From Streptomyces sp. NRRL S-337 (lineage in GTDB: Bacteria; Actinomycetota; Actinomycetes; Streptomycetales; Streptomycetaceae): 39,503 nt of DNA. Below, one piece after another: positions 24,921-33,647 of this stretch. Both the position numbers and the translations under genes were made by a program. Numbering within the stretch: position 1 is the first letter of the stretch; each line of letters opens with the position of its first letter. A model generated the notes under the pieces. The model was not told the DNA's origin. It worked only from the letters and a program-made list of their open reading frames with translations, and did not search any database. The stretch spans positions 1-39,503 of the forward strand of contig NZ_JOIX01000069.1 in NCBI RefSeq assembly GCF_000720175.1, read 5' to 3'.

Positions 24921-27383
24921 ATGAGCTCCGACAAGGCACGGCCGGGCGCTTCCGGCCGGGCGGGTGACCTCGCAAAGGCGGCCACGGCCGAACTGGACGC
25001 ACAGGGACTGATCGTCTCCTGGACCCTGGCCGCGCAGCGGCTGCTCGGCTACCGGGCCGAGGAGATCCTCCACCACCCCGCGGCGGAACTGCTCGCGCTG
25101 CCCGGCGACAAGGAGCGGGCGGCCGCCGTCGCCGCGTGGTGCCGGACCGGCGACGGCTGGGGCGGTTCGGTGGCCGCGCGCCACCGCGACGGCCGCGATC
25201 TGCAGCTGGCCGTCCAGGTCACACCGGTGCTCGACGGCGCCGGCGGGGAGCGGTGGTCGGTGTTCGCCCTGGAGGAGTGGCGGACGCCGGGCGGCGGGGT
25301 CAACCAGCTGATGCTCGAACCGTTCCTGGCGCACGCCCCGGTCGGCATGGCCGTGCTGGACACCGAGCTGCGCTACGTGTGGGTCAACGACGTGCTGGAG
25401 CGGCTGATCCCCCTCGAACGCCGGCTGGGGCGGACGGTGGACCAGGTCCTGCCGCCGCTGGAGGCGGAAGCCTTCCACGAGCGGATGCTGCGGGTCCTGC
25501 GCACCGGCACCCCGGTGATGGACTACGAATTCCGCAGCCCCACCTACGCCGACCCCAGCCAGGAACGCGCCTACTCGGCGTCCTTCTTCGGGCTGACGGA
25601 TCCGCAGGGCCGGCGGATCGGCATCTGGTACATGGTGATCGACGTCACCGAGCGCTGGCGCGCGCAGGAGCGGCTGGCCCTGCTGAACGACGCCAGCGCC
25701 CGGATCGGCAGCACGCTGGACGTCACCCGCACCGCCCAGGAGCTGGCCGAGGTCGCCGTGCCGGCGCTCGCCGACTTCGTCGCCGTCGATCTGCTGGACT
25801 CGGTCCTCCGCGGCGACGAACCGGTGCCCGGGCCGGTCGACAGCAGTCTGCTGATGCGGCGCTGCGGCCAGCAGTCGGTCAACGAGGGCTGCCCGGAGGC
25901 CGGGCTGGCGGTCGGCGAGGCCGTACGGCGCTCCCCCGCCTCGCCCGTCACCCGCTGTCTGCTGGCCGGCGAGTCCCTGGTGGAGACGGCCCTGGACCAG
26001 GCGTCCAGTGCCTGGGTCACCGAGGACCCGGCACGCGGCGCGGTGATCCGTGCGTACGGGTTCCGGTCGGTGATGGTCGCGCCGGTGCAGGCCCGCGGGG
26101 TGACGCTGGGCGCGGCGACGTTCTTCCGCTCGCGCCGGCTGGGGCCGTTCACCGCGGACGACGTGCGGCTGGCCGAGGAGCTGGTGGCGCGGGCCGCGGT
26201 GTGCGTGGACAACGCGCGCCGCTACACGCGGGAGCGGACCGCGGCGCGGGTGATGCAGCAGAACCTGCTGCCGCACGAACTGACCGGCGGCTCCGCCCTG
26301 GAGGTCGCGTCGTGGTACTTCCCGGCGGACGCGCCGAGCGGGGTGGGCGGCGACTGGTTCGACGTGATCCCGCTGTCCGGCGCCCGGGTGGCGCTGGTGG
26401 TGGGGGACGTGGTCGGCCACGGCATCAACGCCGCGGCCACCATGGGCCGGCTCCGGACGGCGGTGCACACCCTGGCCAACCTCGACCTGCCGCCCGATGA
26501 GCTGCTGGCCCGGCTGGACGACCTGGTCATCGGCCTGGTGAAGGCCTACGGCGCCGAGCCGGCACCGGACACCGAGAACGCCACGGTGGCGGCCACCTTC
26601 ATGGGCGCGACCTGTCTGTACGTGGTCTACGACCCGGTCAGCCGGCGGTGCTGCCTGGCGCGGGCCGGGCACCTCCCGCCCGCGGTGGCCGGGCCGGACG
26701 GCACGGTCGAGCTGGTCGACCTGCCCGCCGGTCCACCGTTGGGGCTGGGCTCGCTGCCGTTCGAGGCGGTCGAGCGTGAGCTGCCCGAGGGCAGTCTGCT
26801 CGCGCTCTACACCAACGGGCTGATCGAGACCTGCGATCCGGACATCGGGGTCGGGCTGGCCCGGCTGTGCGGCGCGCTGACGCCGCCCGGGGCGCCGCTC
26901 GCGGACATCGGCGGGCGGGTGGTCAAGGCGCTGCTGACCGGGCCGCCCTCGGACGACGCGGCACTGCTGCTGGCCCGTACCCGTGCGCTGGGAGCGCATC
27001 AGGTGGCCTCCTGGGACCTGCCCGCCGACCCGGCCGTGGTCGGCAACGCCCGGGCGCTGGCCGGCCGGCAGCTGGCCGCATGGGGCATGGAGGAGCTGCA
27101 GTTCACCACGGAGCTGGTCGTCAGCGAGCTGGTCACCAACGCGATCCGGCACGGCACCGGCCCGATCACCCTGCGGCTGATCCGGCAGGACGGGCTGATC
27201 TGCGAGGTCTCCGACGGCGGCAGCACCGCGCCGCATCTGCGCCATGCCCGGACGACCGACGAGGGCGGCCGCGGGCTGTTCATCATCGCCCAGATGACCC
27301 GGCGCTGGGGCACCCGCTACACCCCGACCGGCAAGATCATCTGGGCGGAGCAGGACCTGCCGTCCGAAGGGGACGCGGAGTGA
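24921..27383 (+). CDS. PAS-PAS-GAF-PP2C-HATPase sensor phosphatase/anti-sigma kinase
   Basis: This is an 820-residue protein. Two PAS domains lie at about 20-118 and 130-250 (APVGMAVLDTELRYVWVNDV and IGIWYMVIDVTERWRAQERL), a GAF domain at 255-435, a SpoIIE/PP2C domain at 440-690 (GVGGDWFDVIPL, GDVVGHGINAAATMG, RAGHLPPAVAG, LALYTNGLIETCD, GPPSDDAALLLA) and an RsbW-like ATPase at 695-815 (ELVVSELVTNAIRHGTG, EVSDGGS, GGRGLFIIAQMTRRWG). The second acidic motif reads YTNGLIE rather than the usual TDGLIE, a D-to-N change at a metal-binding position that may lower phosphatase activity. The family can both phosphorylate and dephosphorylate STAS-type anti-anti-sigma factors. Ribosome site weak. The downstream gene is convergent. 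Confidence 0.92.
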   Translation: MSSDKARPGASGRAGDLAKAATAELDAQGLIVSWTLAAQRLLGYRAEEILHHPAAELLALPGDKERAAAVAAWCRTGDGWGGSVAARHRDGRDLQLAVQVTPVLDGAGGERWSVFALEEWRTPGGGVNQLMLEPFLAHAPVGMAVLDTELRYVWVNDVLERLIPLERRLGRTVDQVLPPLEAEAFHERMLRVLRTGTPVMDYEFRSPTYADPSQERAYSASFFGLTDPQGRRIGIWYMVIDVTERWRAQERLALLNDASARIGSTLDVTRTAQELAEVAVPALADFVAVDLLDSVLRGDEPVPGPVDSSLLMRRCGQQSVNEGCPEAGLAVGEAVRRSPASPVTRCLLAGESLVETALDQASSAWVTEDPARGAVIRAYGFRSVMVAPVQARGVTLGAATFFRSRRLGPFTADDVRLAEELVARAAVCVDNARRYTRERTAARVMQQNLLPHELTGGSALEVASWYFPADAPSGVGGDWFDVIPLSGARVALVVGDVVGHGINAAATMGRLRTAVHTLANLDLPPDELLARLDDLVIGLVKAYGAEPAPDTENATVAATFMGATCLYVVYDPVSRRCCLARAGHLPPAVAGPDGTVELVDLPAGPPLGLGSLPFEAVERELPEGSLLALYTNGLIETCDPDIGVGLARLCGALTPPGAPLADIGGRVVKALLTGPPSDDAALLLARTRALGAHQVASWDLPADPAVVGNARALAGRQLAAWGMEELQFTTELVVSELVTNAIRHGTGPITLRLIRQDGLICEVSDGGSTAPHLRHARTTDEGGRGLFIIAQMTRRWGTRYTPTGKIIWAEQDLPSEGDAE

Positions 27384-27408
27384 CGGCCCGGCCCGGCAGT
27401 GATCGTCG

Positions 27409-27433
27409 CGGGCCGGCGCGCCCGTCCGGCCCG
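27409..27433. terminator. Terminator-like hairpin between convergent genes
   Basis: CGGGCCGG (27409-27416) pairs perfectly with CCGGCCCG (27426-27433) around a nine-base loop. It fills the 51-base gap between the convergent phosphatase and SRPBCC genes and may serve both. Confidence 0.55.
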
Positions 27434-27434
27434 G

Positions 27435-27845
27435 TCACCGCCGCGGGCGTTCCAGTACGTCCTTGAGCGTCGCCAGTTCGGTGTCGACCAGCGCGGTCTG
27501 TTCGAGGAAGTCCTCGTCGGAGAGGGTCGGCGGGCGGAAGAAAGTGATCATGAAGTCGGCGCCGGTGCCGTTGGGCACGACGCGGGCGGGGACCTGCCAG
27601 GAGGCGGTGTCGTCGAGGTAGTCGTGGTCCAGGACGCCCAGGGTGGCGTGCGGGCGGATCCGGAGCCTGGCGGGCCCCTGCGGGGTGGACATCCGCCACC
27701 ACTGCGGGTCCTCGGTGGCTTCGACGGACCGGACGTTCACCACGGCCCACTGCGGCCAGTTGGCCGGGTCGGCGAGGAAGGCGAACACCTCGTCCGGCGG
27801 GCGGTCGATGGTGACGGTCTTGGTGACCGAGCGACTGGTGCTCAT
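27435..27845 (-). CDS. SRPBCC (polyketide cyclase-like) protein
   Basis: This 136-residue protein has the START/SRPBCC helix-grip build: an opening strand (TKTVTIDRPPDEVFAFLADP) followed by ANWPQWAVVNV, then paired strands (PQWWRMSTPQGPARLRIRPH, DDTASWQVPARVVPNG, GADFMITFFRPP), and a long C-terminal helix (FLEQTALVDTELATLKDVLE). The fold makes a hydrophobic cavity for a small ligand; the ligand is unknown. GGAAAGGG lies about seven bases before the ATG. It is divergent from a MarR gene and shares its operator, so it is very likely induced when the MarR protein releases DNA. Confidence 0.88.
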   Translation of the reverse strand: MSTSRSVTKTVTIDRPPDEVFAFLADPANWPQWAVVNVRSVEATEDPQWWRMSTPQGPARLRIRPHATLGVLDHDYLDDTASWQVPARVVPNGTGADFMITFFRPPTLSDEDFLEQTALVDTELATLKDVLERPRR

Positions 27846-27874
27846 GGCGGGCCCTTTCCGGTGCCGTGCTGTGC

Positions 27875-27903
27875 ATATAGACATCACGTTGCTACTCTGA
27901 CAA
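27875..27903 (-). promoter_or_regulatory. Promoter of SRPBCC gene
   Basis: On the minus strand TTGTCA (27903-27898) and CTATAT (27880-27875) are 17 bases apart. The -35 is part of the MarR operator palindrome. Confidence 0.5.
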
Positions 27904-27913
27904 GAGGTTGTCA
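27898..27913. promoter_or_regulatory. MarR operator, TGACAA-GAGG-TTGTCA
   Basis: A perfect 6-bp inverted repeat with a four-base centre lies between the divergent SRPBCC and MarR genes. It overlaps the -35 of the SRPBCC promoter and the end of a -10-like TACTCT (27893-27898) facing the MarR gene. Both transcripts would be repressed by one dimer. Confidence 0.65.
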
Positions 27914-27958
27914 AGAATGCGAAGGCGGTCCGAGGAGGGGCGTCGGAAGGAGGACCGG

Positions 27959-28429
27959 GTGCCGGACGAAATGGCGCTGCTGGTGGCCGATGTCTTCGAG
28001 GCCGCCGGGGCGCTGCGCCGCCTGGGCGAGCGCACCGCGCAGGCGGAAGGACTCACCCAGGCCAGGTGGCAGGTGCTGAGCGTGGCGTCGGACGCACCGA
28101 TGACGGTGCCGCAGGCGGCCCGGCGGCTCGGGGTCAGCCGGCAGAACGTGCAGCGGGTGGCCAACGACCTCGCGGACCTGGGCCACCTCACCTTCGAACC
28201 CAACCCGGATCACCGTGGTTCCCCGCTGCTGATGCTCACCTCCGAAGGGCGGCGGGCGCTGACCCGCGTCACGGAGCGGGCCACCGCCGTCCACCGCGCC
28301 CTGGCCCCCGCGCTCCCGGCGTCCGCGGTCACCGACACCCGGGCGTTCCTGCACCGCCTGCTCGCCGAGCTGGACCGCCGGGAACGCGCCGAGGGCGGGC
28401 GCACCCCGTACCGGAGGGAGCCCTCGTAG
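27959..28429 (+). CDS. MarR-family transcriptional regulator
   Basis: This is a protein of about 156 residues with a MarR winged helix-turn-helix: LTQARWQVLSVASDAPMTVP, then QAARRLGVSRQNVQRVANDL and ADLGHLTFEPNPDHRGSPLL, with the wing DHR motif and a C-terminal dimerisation helix. I chose GTG at 27959 because AAGGAGGA lies directly upstream with five-base spacing. An ATG at 27917 would add 14 basic residues and has no ribosome site. The palindrome between this gene and the divergent SRPBCC gene is the likely operator, giving self-repression and control of the neighbour. The inducer is unknown. Some MarR proteins of this type control export or detoxification of phenolic compounds. Confidence 0.88.
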   Translation: MPDEMALLVADVFEAAGALRRLGERTAQAEGLTQARWQVLSVASDAPMTVPQAARRLGVSRQNVQRVANDLADLGHLTFEPNPDHRGSPLLMLTSEGRRALTRVTERATAVHRALAPALPASAVTDTRAFLHRLLAELDRRERAEGGRTPYRREPS

Positions 28430-28774
28430 GCGGTCGGCAACGGATTCCGCATTGGCCGGTCGCACAGCCATCAGGGGTGACTTTGTCGTCCCTCACAAAT
28501 ACGCCGCGGTGCATCGCCACATACGCTGACGCAAATCCATTCGGACGTGATGCCGCTCACCTCTCACGAGGAGGCCGGGCACGCTGCGGCGGCGCGATCA
28601 GCGCTCCCCACCCGCGCGAGCATCCGGAGTCCGCGGCCCCGTGCCGCCGCTTTCGACATTCGACAGGGCCATGATCGCCACCTGCCAGCACCCGGCCCCG
28701 TCGTGCGTCCAGACCGAGGCGATCCCAGCAGTCACCCCGTGCATGACCCCTCCAACCCCTCAACGGATGTCGCA
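28430..28774. other. Intergenic region before amino-acid permease
   Basis: These 345 bases hold no convincing gene. The permease frame stays open upstream to 28547 but the extra codons read as low-complexity arginine/proline sequence with no ribosome site. I see no certain promoter. Confidence 0.5.
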
Positions 28775-30235
28775 ATGACCACACCTCCCCAGAGCAATCT
28801 GGCCGCTCCGCCCACACCCACGGAAGGCGGGTCGGCGTCGCAGCAGTCAGGACTGCGCTCCGGCCTCAAGAACCGCCACCTGTCCATGATCGCCGTGGGC
28901 GGGGTCATCGGCGCGGGCCTGTTCGTCGGCTCCGGGTCGGGCATCGCCGCGGCCGGCCCCGGCATCCTGCTGTCCTACGCCCTGGTCGGCGCGCTGGTCG
29001 TGTTCGTCATGCGGATGCTCGGCGAGATGGCGGCGGCCAACCCGACCTCCGGCTCCTTCTCCGCGTACGCGGACCGGGCGCTCGGCCGCTGGGCGGGCTT
29101 CTCCATCGGCTGGCTGTACTGGTTCTTCTGGGTCGTGGTGCTCGCCGTGGAGGCGACCGCCGGTGCCGCCATCCTCACGAGCTGGGTCCCGGCCGTCCCG
29201 CAGTGGGCCTGGGCGCTGATCGTGATGGTCGTCCTAACCGCCACCAACCTCGCCTCGGTCGCCTCCTTCGGCGAGTTCGAGTTCTGGTTCGCGGGCATCA
29301 AGGTCGTCGCCATCGCCGCCTTCATCGTCCTGGGCGGCCTGGCGATCTTCGGTGTGCTGCCCGGCACCGGCCACGCGGCGACCGGCTTCGGCAACCTGAC
29401 CTCGCACGGCGGGTTCCTGCCCCACGGGCCCAGCGCGATCCTCACCGGCGTCCTGATGGTCGTCTTCTCCTTCATGGGCTCCGAGATCGTCACCCTCGCC
29501 GCCGGTGAGTCCGAGGACCCCGAGCGCGCGGTCACGAAGGCCACCAAGAGCGTGATCTGGCGGGTGGGCATCTTCTACCTCGGCTCGATCCTGGTCGTCG
29601 TCTCCCTCCTGCCGTGGAACGACCCCTCGATCGCCAAGAAGGGCTCCTACGTCGCGGCCCTCGACTCCATAGGCATCCCGCACGCCGGCCAGATCATGAA
29701 CGTCATCGTGCTGACCGCCGTGCTGTCCTGCCTGAACTCCGGCCTCTACACCGCCTCCCGGATGGCGTTCTCGCTCGGCCAGCGCGGCGACGCGCCGAAG
29801 AGCTTCGCCCGGACCAGCGCGCGCGGCGTCCCGCAGGCCGCGATCCTGGCCTCGGTCATCTTCGGCTTCATCGCGGTCGGCTTCAACTACCTGTGGCCGA
29901 CCACCGTCTTCCAGTTCCTGCTGAACTCCTCGGGCGCGGTCGCGCTCTTCGTGTGGCTGGTGATCTGCTTCTCGCAGCTGCGGATGCGCGGCATCATCCT
30001 GCGCGAGAACCCGGCGAAGCTGGTCGTACGGATGTGGCTGTTCCCGTACCTGACCTGGGCCACGATCGCGATGATCACGTTCGTGCTGGCCTACATGCTG
30101 ACCGACGACAGCGAGGGCGGCGGCCGCATCCAGGTGCTGCTGTCGGTGCTGCTGGCGGTCGTGGTCGTCGGGATCTCCCTGGTCCGCGACCGGATCGGCG
30201 GCAGGTCCGACAAGACGGCGGGCCTGTCCCGCTAG
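28775..30235 (+). CDS. Amino-acid permease (GabP/AnsP-like, APC family)
   Basis: This 486-residue integral membrane protein has 12 predicted helices. The APC amino-acid transporter signature near the first helix is clear: KNRHLSMIAVGGVIGAGLFV then GSGSGIAAAGPGILLSYA. Later come FSFMGSEIVTLAAGESEDPE, RMAFSLGQRGDAPKSFART, RGVPQAAILASVIFG and LFVWLVICFSQLRMR. The sequence most resembles proton-coupled GABA, aromatic or asparagine permeases; the substrate is not settled. The ATG at 28775 begins MTTPPQSN, giving the usual tail before the first helix; the ribosome site is weak. A strong hairpin follows the stop. It appears to be a single-gene unit. Confidence 0.92.
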   Translation: MTTPPQSNLAAPPTPTEGGSASQQSGLRSGLKNRHLSMIAVGGVIGAGLFVGSGSGIAAAGPGILLSYALVGALVVFVMRMLGEMAAANPTSGSFSAYADRALGRWAGFSIGWLYWFFWVVVLAVEATAGAAILTSWVPAVPQWAWALIVMVVLTATNLASVASFGEFEFWFAGIKVVAIAAFIVLGGLAIFGVLPGTGHAATGFGNLTSHGGFLPHGPSAILTGVLMVVFSFMGSEIVTLAAGESEDPERAVTKATKSVIWRVGIFYLGSILVVVSLLPWNDPSIAKKGSYVAALDSIGIPHAGQIMNVIVLTAVLSCLNSGLYTASRMAFSLGQRGDAPKSFARTSARGVPQAAILASVIFGFIAVGFNYLWPTTVFQFLLNSSGAVALFVWLVICFSQLRMRGIILRENPAKLVVRMWLFPYLTWATIAMITFVLAYMLTDDSEGGGRIQVLLSVLLAVVVVGISLVRDRIGGRSDKTAGLSR

Positions 30236-30251
30236 CAGAACGCGAACCGTA

Positions 30252-30284
30252 GGGGCGGTGGTGTGCACGGCACGCCACCGCCCC
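30252..30284. terminator. Terminator hairpin after permease
   Basis: GGGGCGGTGG (30252-30261) pairs with CCACCGCCCC (30275-30284), and the loop contains a further GTGC-ACG-GCAC stem, giving about 15 paired bases. It begins 17 bases after the permease stop. Confidence 0.75.
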
Positions 30285-30349
30285 GTACCATCCCTTCACC
30301 GCCGCCCCCCGCCGCCCACGACTCCCCCTCGGAAGGCCAGCCCACGACG

Positions 30350-31300
30350 ATGCCCGTCTTCAGACGCCGCAAGGACAACGTTCCCCGGATGGCCCCGGAA
30401 CTCGACGACGTCACCCTGGGCCGGACCCGGAAGCGCGTCGAGACCGCCTGGTCCCGCGGCTCGCTGGACACCGCCGTGATGGCCACGATGGCCCAGCTGC
30501 TCGACGAGACGGGCGAGGACTGGGACCGCAGGGCGCACCGGCTGGCGGTGCTGGCCGCGTCGGCCGGCCGGGGGCTGCCCGGCATCTGGCGGCGGCACAG
30601 CCCGCGCGACCCGGGCGCCCTGCTGCTGCACGCCTGGTCCGATCTCCTCCGGGCCCGCGAGCCGGGCTCCGCCGTCGATCTGGCCGAGACCCGGGAGACC
30701 TGCCGGATCGCGGCCGATCTGGCGCCCGCCGATCCCACACCGTGGACCCTGCAGCTGGCCGTGCTGCGGCTGGAGCGCCGCCCGTCCCAGGAACTGTCGG
30801 CGATCTGGCGCGAGATCAAGGCCCGTGACCCCTGGAACCGCGAGGCGCACCTCCAGGCCCTGGGCTACCTCTCGCCCGACGAATGCGGCTCCAGCGCCCT
30901 GGTGCTGGACCTGCTCGACGGCGTCCGCAACAGCATGCCGCCGGACGCGCCCGCCGCCGGCCTGGAACTGACTGCGCTGGTCCGCGCCCATCAGCGGGCG
31001 GTGGCCACCGGTGGTCTGTCCGCCCTGGGCGCGGGCGAGATCTGGCGCCGCCCGGACGCCGCCCGGGCCCTCGACCAGGCGGCCCGGTACTGGCCGGCCC
31101 CCGGCTACCTGCAGCACGCCCAGGCCATGGCGGACCTGAACGTACTGGCCTACGCGCTGATCAAGTCCGCCCGGATGACCGAGGCGGCGATCGCCCTGCG
31201 GGCCACCAGGGGCATCGCCACGCCCTGGCCGTGGAGCATCGACGGCGAGCCCCTGGAGCGGTTCACGCACCACTTCGAGCGGGCCGCGGCGGACAACTAG
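30350..31300 (+). CDS. Conserved hypothetical protein, TPR-like helical
   Basis: This 316-residue protein, probably soluble and cytoplasmic, starts MPVFRRRKDNVPRMAPELDD. No signal peptide or membrane segment is present. It is rich in alternating helices with alanine/leucine/arginine pattern (WSDLLRAREPGSAVDLAETR, then RIAADLAPADPTPWTLQLAV and WREIKARDPWNREAHLQALG), spaced about 34 residues apart as in tetratricopeptide repeats. The C-terminus has aromatic residues (PWPWSIDGEPLERFTHHF). I do not recognise a named family. The nearest ribosome-site candidate, GGAAGG, lies 13 bases before the ATG, which is long. Terminator on the left and low coding signal on the right suggest it stands alone. 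Confidence 0.75.
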   Translation: MPVFRRRKDNVPRMAPELDDVTLGRTRKRVETAWSRGSLDTAVMATMAQLLDETGEDWDRRAHRLAVLAASAGRGLPGIWRRHSPRDPGALLLHAWSDLLRAREPGSAVDLAETRETCRIAADLAPADPTPWTLQLAVLRLERRPSQELSAIWREIKARDPWNREAHLQALGYLSPDECGSSALVLDLLDGVRNSMPPDAPAAGLELTALVRAHQRAVATGGLSALGAGEIWRRPDAARALDQAARYWPAPGYLQHAQAMADLNVLAYALIKSARMTEAAIALRATRGIATPWPWSIDGEPLERFTHHFERAAADN

Positions 31301-31478
31301 GTCGGGCGACACGCGTCCACGTCCTTGGGCTGCTCAAACCCGCGGCGACCTGTCCGATTAAGGGGCATACGTACGGGCGGTAGCCGGAACGGGTGGAATG
31401 CGGAGCTCTTTCCGGTCTCTCCGGAGTGTCCCGATGTCGTACCGGGGATCCCTTCCTGAAGAGCGTGGGGAGATCCGT

Positions 31479-31925
31479 ATGCGGGACACCGTCAGCACCG
31501 GCCGCTCCGCGGCGACACGGGGCCGGCGCGTGCTGCTCCTGATCGCTCTGCTGGCCCTGCTGCACGCGGCGTTCGCCCCGGGCTCCCCCGAGGCGCCGCC
31601 GGCCGGTGCCACTGCCGGGGCCTGCGCCACCCGTGCCGCGGCGCCCGTCGCGTCCGCACCGGACGAGCGGCCGTGCGCCGCGCGGGCACCGGTACTGGCG
31701 TCCGCCGACGGCGACCACCGGCACCCGGGCAGCGGCGTCCGCCACCGGCACGAGGGGTCGGTCTGCCATCTGCGCCACCACGTCCCGACCGGGGCGGCCG
31801 GCAAGGCGCTCGGGGTGTCACCGGTGGCGGCCGCCCGTACCGCGCGCGGCGTCCCGGTGTCCGGTGCCGTCCGCGCCTTTGCCGCCGCCGCGCCTCCGGG
31901 GGGCGTGACCGTTCTGCGCTGCTGA
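31479..31925 (+). CDS. Small membrane-anchored protein with His-rich segment
   Basis: This 148-residue protein starts MRDTVSTGRS, with GGGGAG four to seven bases before the ATG. A basic N-terminus is followed by one hydrophobic helix (RVLLLIALLALLHAAFAPG) at about 21-38, acting as a signal anchor. The outer part is alanine/proline-rich and contains seven histidines and a cysteine within about 30 residues (DGDHRHPGSGVRHRHEG and VCHLRHHVP). That cluster could bind copper, zinc or nickel; this is inference. Another in-frame ATG at 31398 would add a stretch with no ribosome site. I do not recognise the family. Confidence 0.6.
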   Translation: MRDTVSTGRSAATRGRRVLLLIALLALLHAAFAPGSPEAPPAGATAGACATRAAAPVASAPDERPCAARAPVLASADGDHRHPGSGVRHRHEGSVCHLRHHVPTGAAGKALGVSPVAAARTARGVPVSGAVRAFAAAAPPGGVTVLRC

Positions 31926-32033
31926 CCGGGCCCGGCCGCGCCCGCCTGCCCCGCCCGTCGACGGGCCACCGGGGCGCGGCGGGCGCGGCCTGCCGTCATC
32001 CGCTCACAGGACCGGCACCGCAGGAGAACCGGT

Positions 32034-32333
32034 ATGCCCCGCGACATCTTCGGGGCCCTGGGCGCGCTCGTCCGCGCCGAGGCCTCGCGCACCGTCCCCC
32101 GGCCGAAGACCACTCCCCCGGCCACCTCACCACGGCCCGGCCGTCCGCCGTCGGGCGGCCCGGCCGATCCGGCGCCGGGCGCCCCGGACGCGGCGGACAC
32201 CGCGGACGCGCCGGGCAGCGCCCCCGTCGCCCGCGAACGCCGTCGGCCGCTGACCGCACTGCTGCGCGCCCTTCGGCTCCGCCCGAAGGACCGGCCCAGC
32301 CCGGCCGACGGGCGCAGCGCCTCCCCCTCCTGA
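32034..32333 (+). CDS. Small proline/alanine-rich protein, unknown
   Basis: This 99-residue protein starts MPRDIFGALGALVRAEASRT. An AGGAG lies seven bases before the ATG, which is the main support. The middle is proline/alanine/glycine-rich and probably disordered, and the end carries a basic helix (RRPLTALLRALRLRPKDRP). It has no membrane segment and no recognised domain. It follows the His-rich membrane protein by 108 bases on the same strand and could be in the same transcript. A spurious frame is possible in DNA this GC-rich. Confidence 0.5.
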   Translation: MPRDIFGALGALVRAEASRTVPRPKTTPPATSPRPGRPPSGGPADPAPGAPDAADTADAPGSAPVARERRRPLTALLRALRLRPKDRPSPADGRSASPS

Positions 32334-32471
32334 CGAGGTGAGGCGGCGACAGGGCCGGGGCGCCGTGGCCCGGCGGCCGGGGGCGGCGTGCGCCGGGGCC
32401 CGCCCGCCGTCGCCGCACCACGCGCTCCGCCCCCGTTTGTCCGCCTCCCTGCCCGGCGCGATGCTGGACGC

Positions 32472-33524
32472 ATGGCCGCACACACGGCCGGAGCCCCGGC
32501 GCCGGTCTCCGGCCCGGATCTGGCGTCCGCCTGGGCCGTCGGGCGGCCCGGTCCGGTGGCCTCGGGGCCGCTGGTGGCGGTGCGGCGCCCCGTTCCCGCG
32601 CCCGGTCCCGGCGATCTGCTCCTGCGGGTCGAGGCGTGCGGGGTCTGCCGTACGGATCTGCATCTGGCCGAAGGGGATCTGCCGCCGCGCCGCCCGTCGA
32701 CCGTACCGGGGCACGAGATCGTCGGCCGGGTCGTCGCCACGGGGGCGGCGGTCGGCCGGTTCCGGGTCGGGGACCGGGCCGGCGGGGCCTGGCTGCGCGG
32801 CACCTGCGGGGGCTGCCGTTACTGCCGGGCGGGCCGCGAGAACCTCTGTCCGGCCTCCCGGTACACCGGCTGGGACGCCGACGGAGGGTTCGCCGAGGCC
32901 GCACTGGTCCCCGCGGACTACGCCTATCCGCTCCCGGAGGACCAAAGCGCCGTGCAGCTGGCGCCGCTGCTGTGTGCCGGGATCATCGGCTACCGGGCAC
33001 TGCGCCGCAGCGCGCTGCCGCCGGGCGGCCGGCTCGGCATCTACGGGTTCGGGGCCTCGGCGCACCTGGCCGCGCAGGTCGCGCTGGCCGAGGGGGCCCG
33101 CGTCCATGTGCTGACCCGGACGGCGGCGGCCCGTCAACTCGCCCTCGACCTGGGGGCGACCTCGGCGCGCGACGCGTACGACCGGCCGCCCGAACCGCTG
33201 GACGCGGCGGTCCTCTTCGCTCCGGTGGGCGACCTGGTGCCGGTGGCACTGGAGGCGCTGGACCGGTCGGGCACGCTCGCCATCGCCGGGATCCACCTCA
33301 CCGACATCCCGGTGCTCGACTACCAACGCCACCTCTTCCACGAGCGCGATCTGCGCAGCGTGACCTCCAACACCCGCCAGGACGGCGAGGAGTTCCTGCG
33401 GACCGCAGCACGGATCGGCATCCAGGTCACCGCCAGTCCGTATGCGCTCGCCCGTGCGCCACAGGCGCTGACCGATCTGGCCGCGGGCCGGGTGCGGGGC
33501 GCGGCGGTGCTGGTGCCCACCTGA
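32472..33524 (+). CDS. Zinc-dependent alcohol dehydrogenase (MDR family)
   Basis: This 350-residue medium-chain dehydrogenase has an N-terminal GroES-like domain carrying the catalytic zinc residues: the cysteine near residue 59 ([18 protein letters not shown]), the GHE histidine ([11 protein letters not shown]) and a third cysteine in [12 protein letters not shown]. The structural zinc lobe is complete ([15 protein letters not shown]). The nucleotide-binding fold carries [18 protein letters not shown], a GXGXXXH-like variant of the usual glycine motif. The enzyme would interconvert alcohols and aldehydes with NAD(H) or NADP(H). GATGCT ends six bases before the ATG and no ribosome site is seen, so translation may be leaderless. 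No pathway partner lies beside it. Confidence 0.92.
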   Translation: MAAHTAGAPAPVSGPDLASAWAVGRPGPVASGPLVAVRRPVPAPGPGDLLLRVEACGVCRTDLHLAEGDLPPRRPSTVPGHEIVGRVVATGAAVGRFRVGDRAGGAWLRGTCGGCRYCRAGRENLCPASRYTGWDADGGFAEAALVPADYAYPLPEDQSAVQLAPLLCAGIIGYRALRRSALPPGGRLGIYGFGASAHLAAQVALAEGARVHVLTRTAAARQLALDLGATSARDAYDRPPEPLDAAVLFAPVGDLVPVALEALDRSGTLAIAGIHLTDIPVLDYQRHLFHERDLRSVTSNTRQDGEEFLRTAARIGIQVTASPYALARAPQALTDLAAGRVRGAAVLVPT

Positions 33525-33647
33525 CCCGGCGGGGGCTTGATCCTCGGTCACGCACCGTGCCGGAATGCACCAGCGCGGACGCCGACTGGCTCCGGCCTCG
33601 CCGGATGCCGCACCATGGAAGCAAAGCGGTAAATTACGGCATATCCG

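Noticed and set aside
24735..27245. Open frame of 836 codons on the minus strand
   Set aside because: Antisense to the PucR end and the PAS-PAS-GAF-PP2C-HATPase gene; no recognisable domain or ribosome site.
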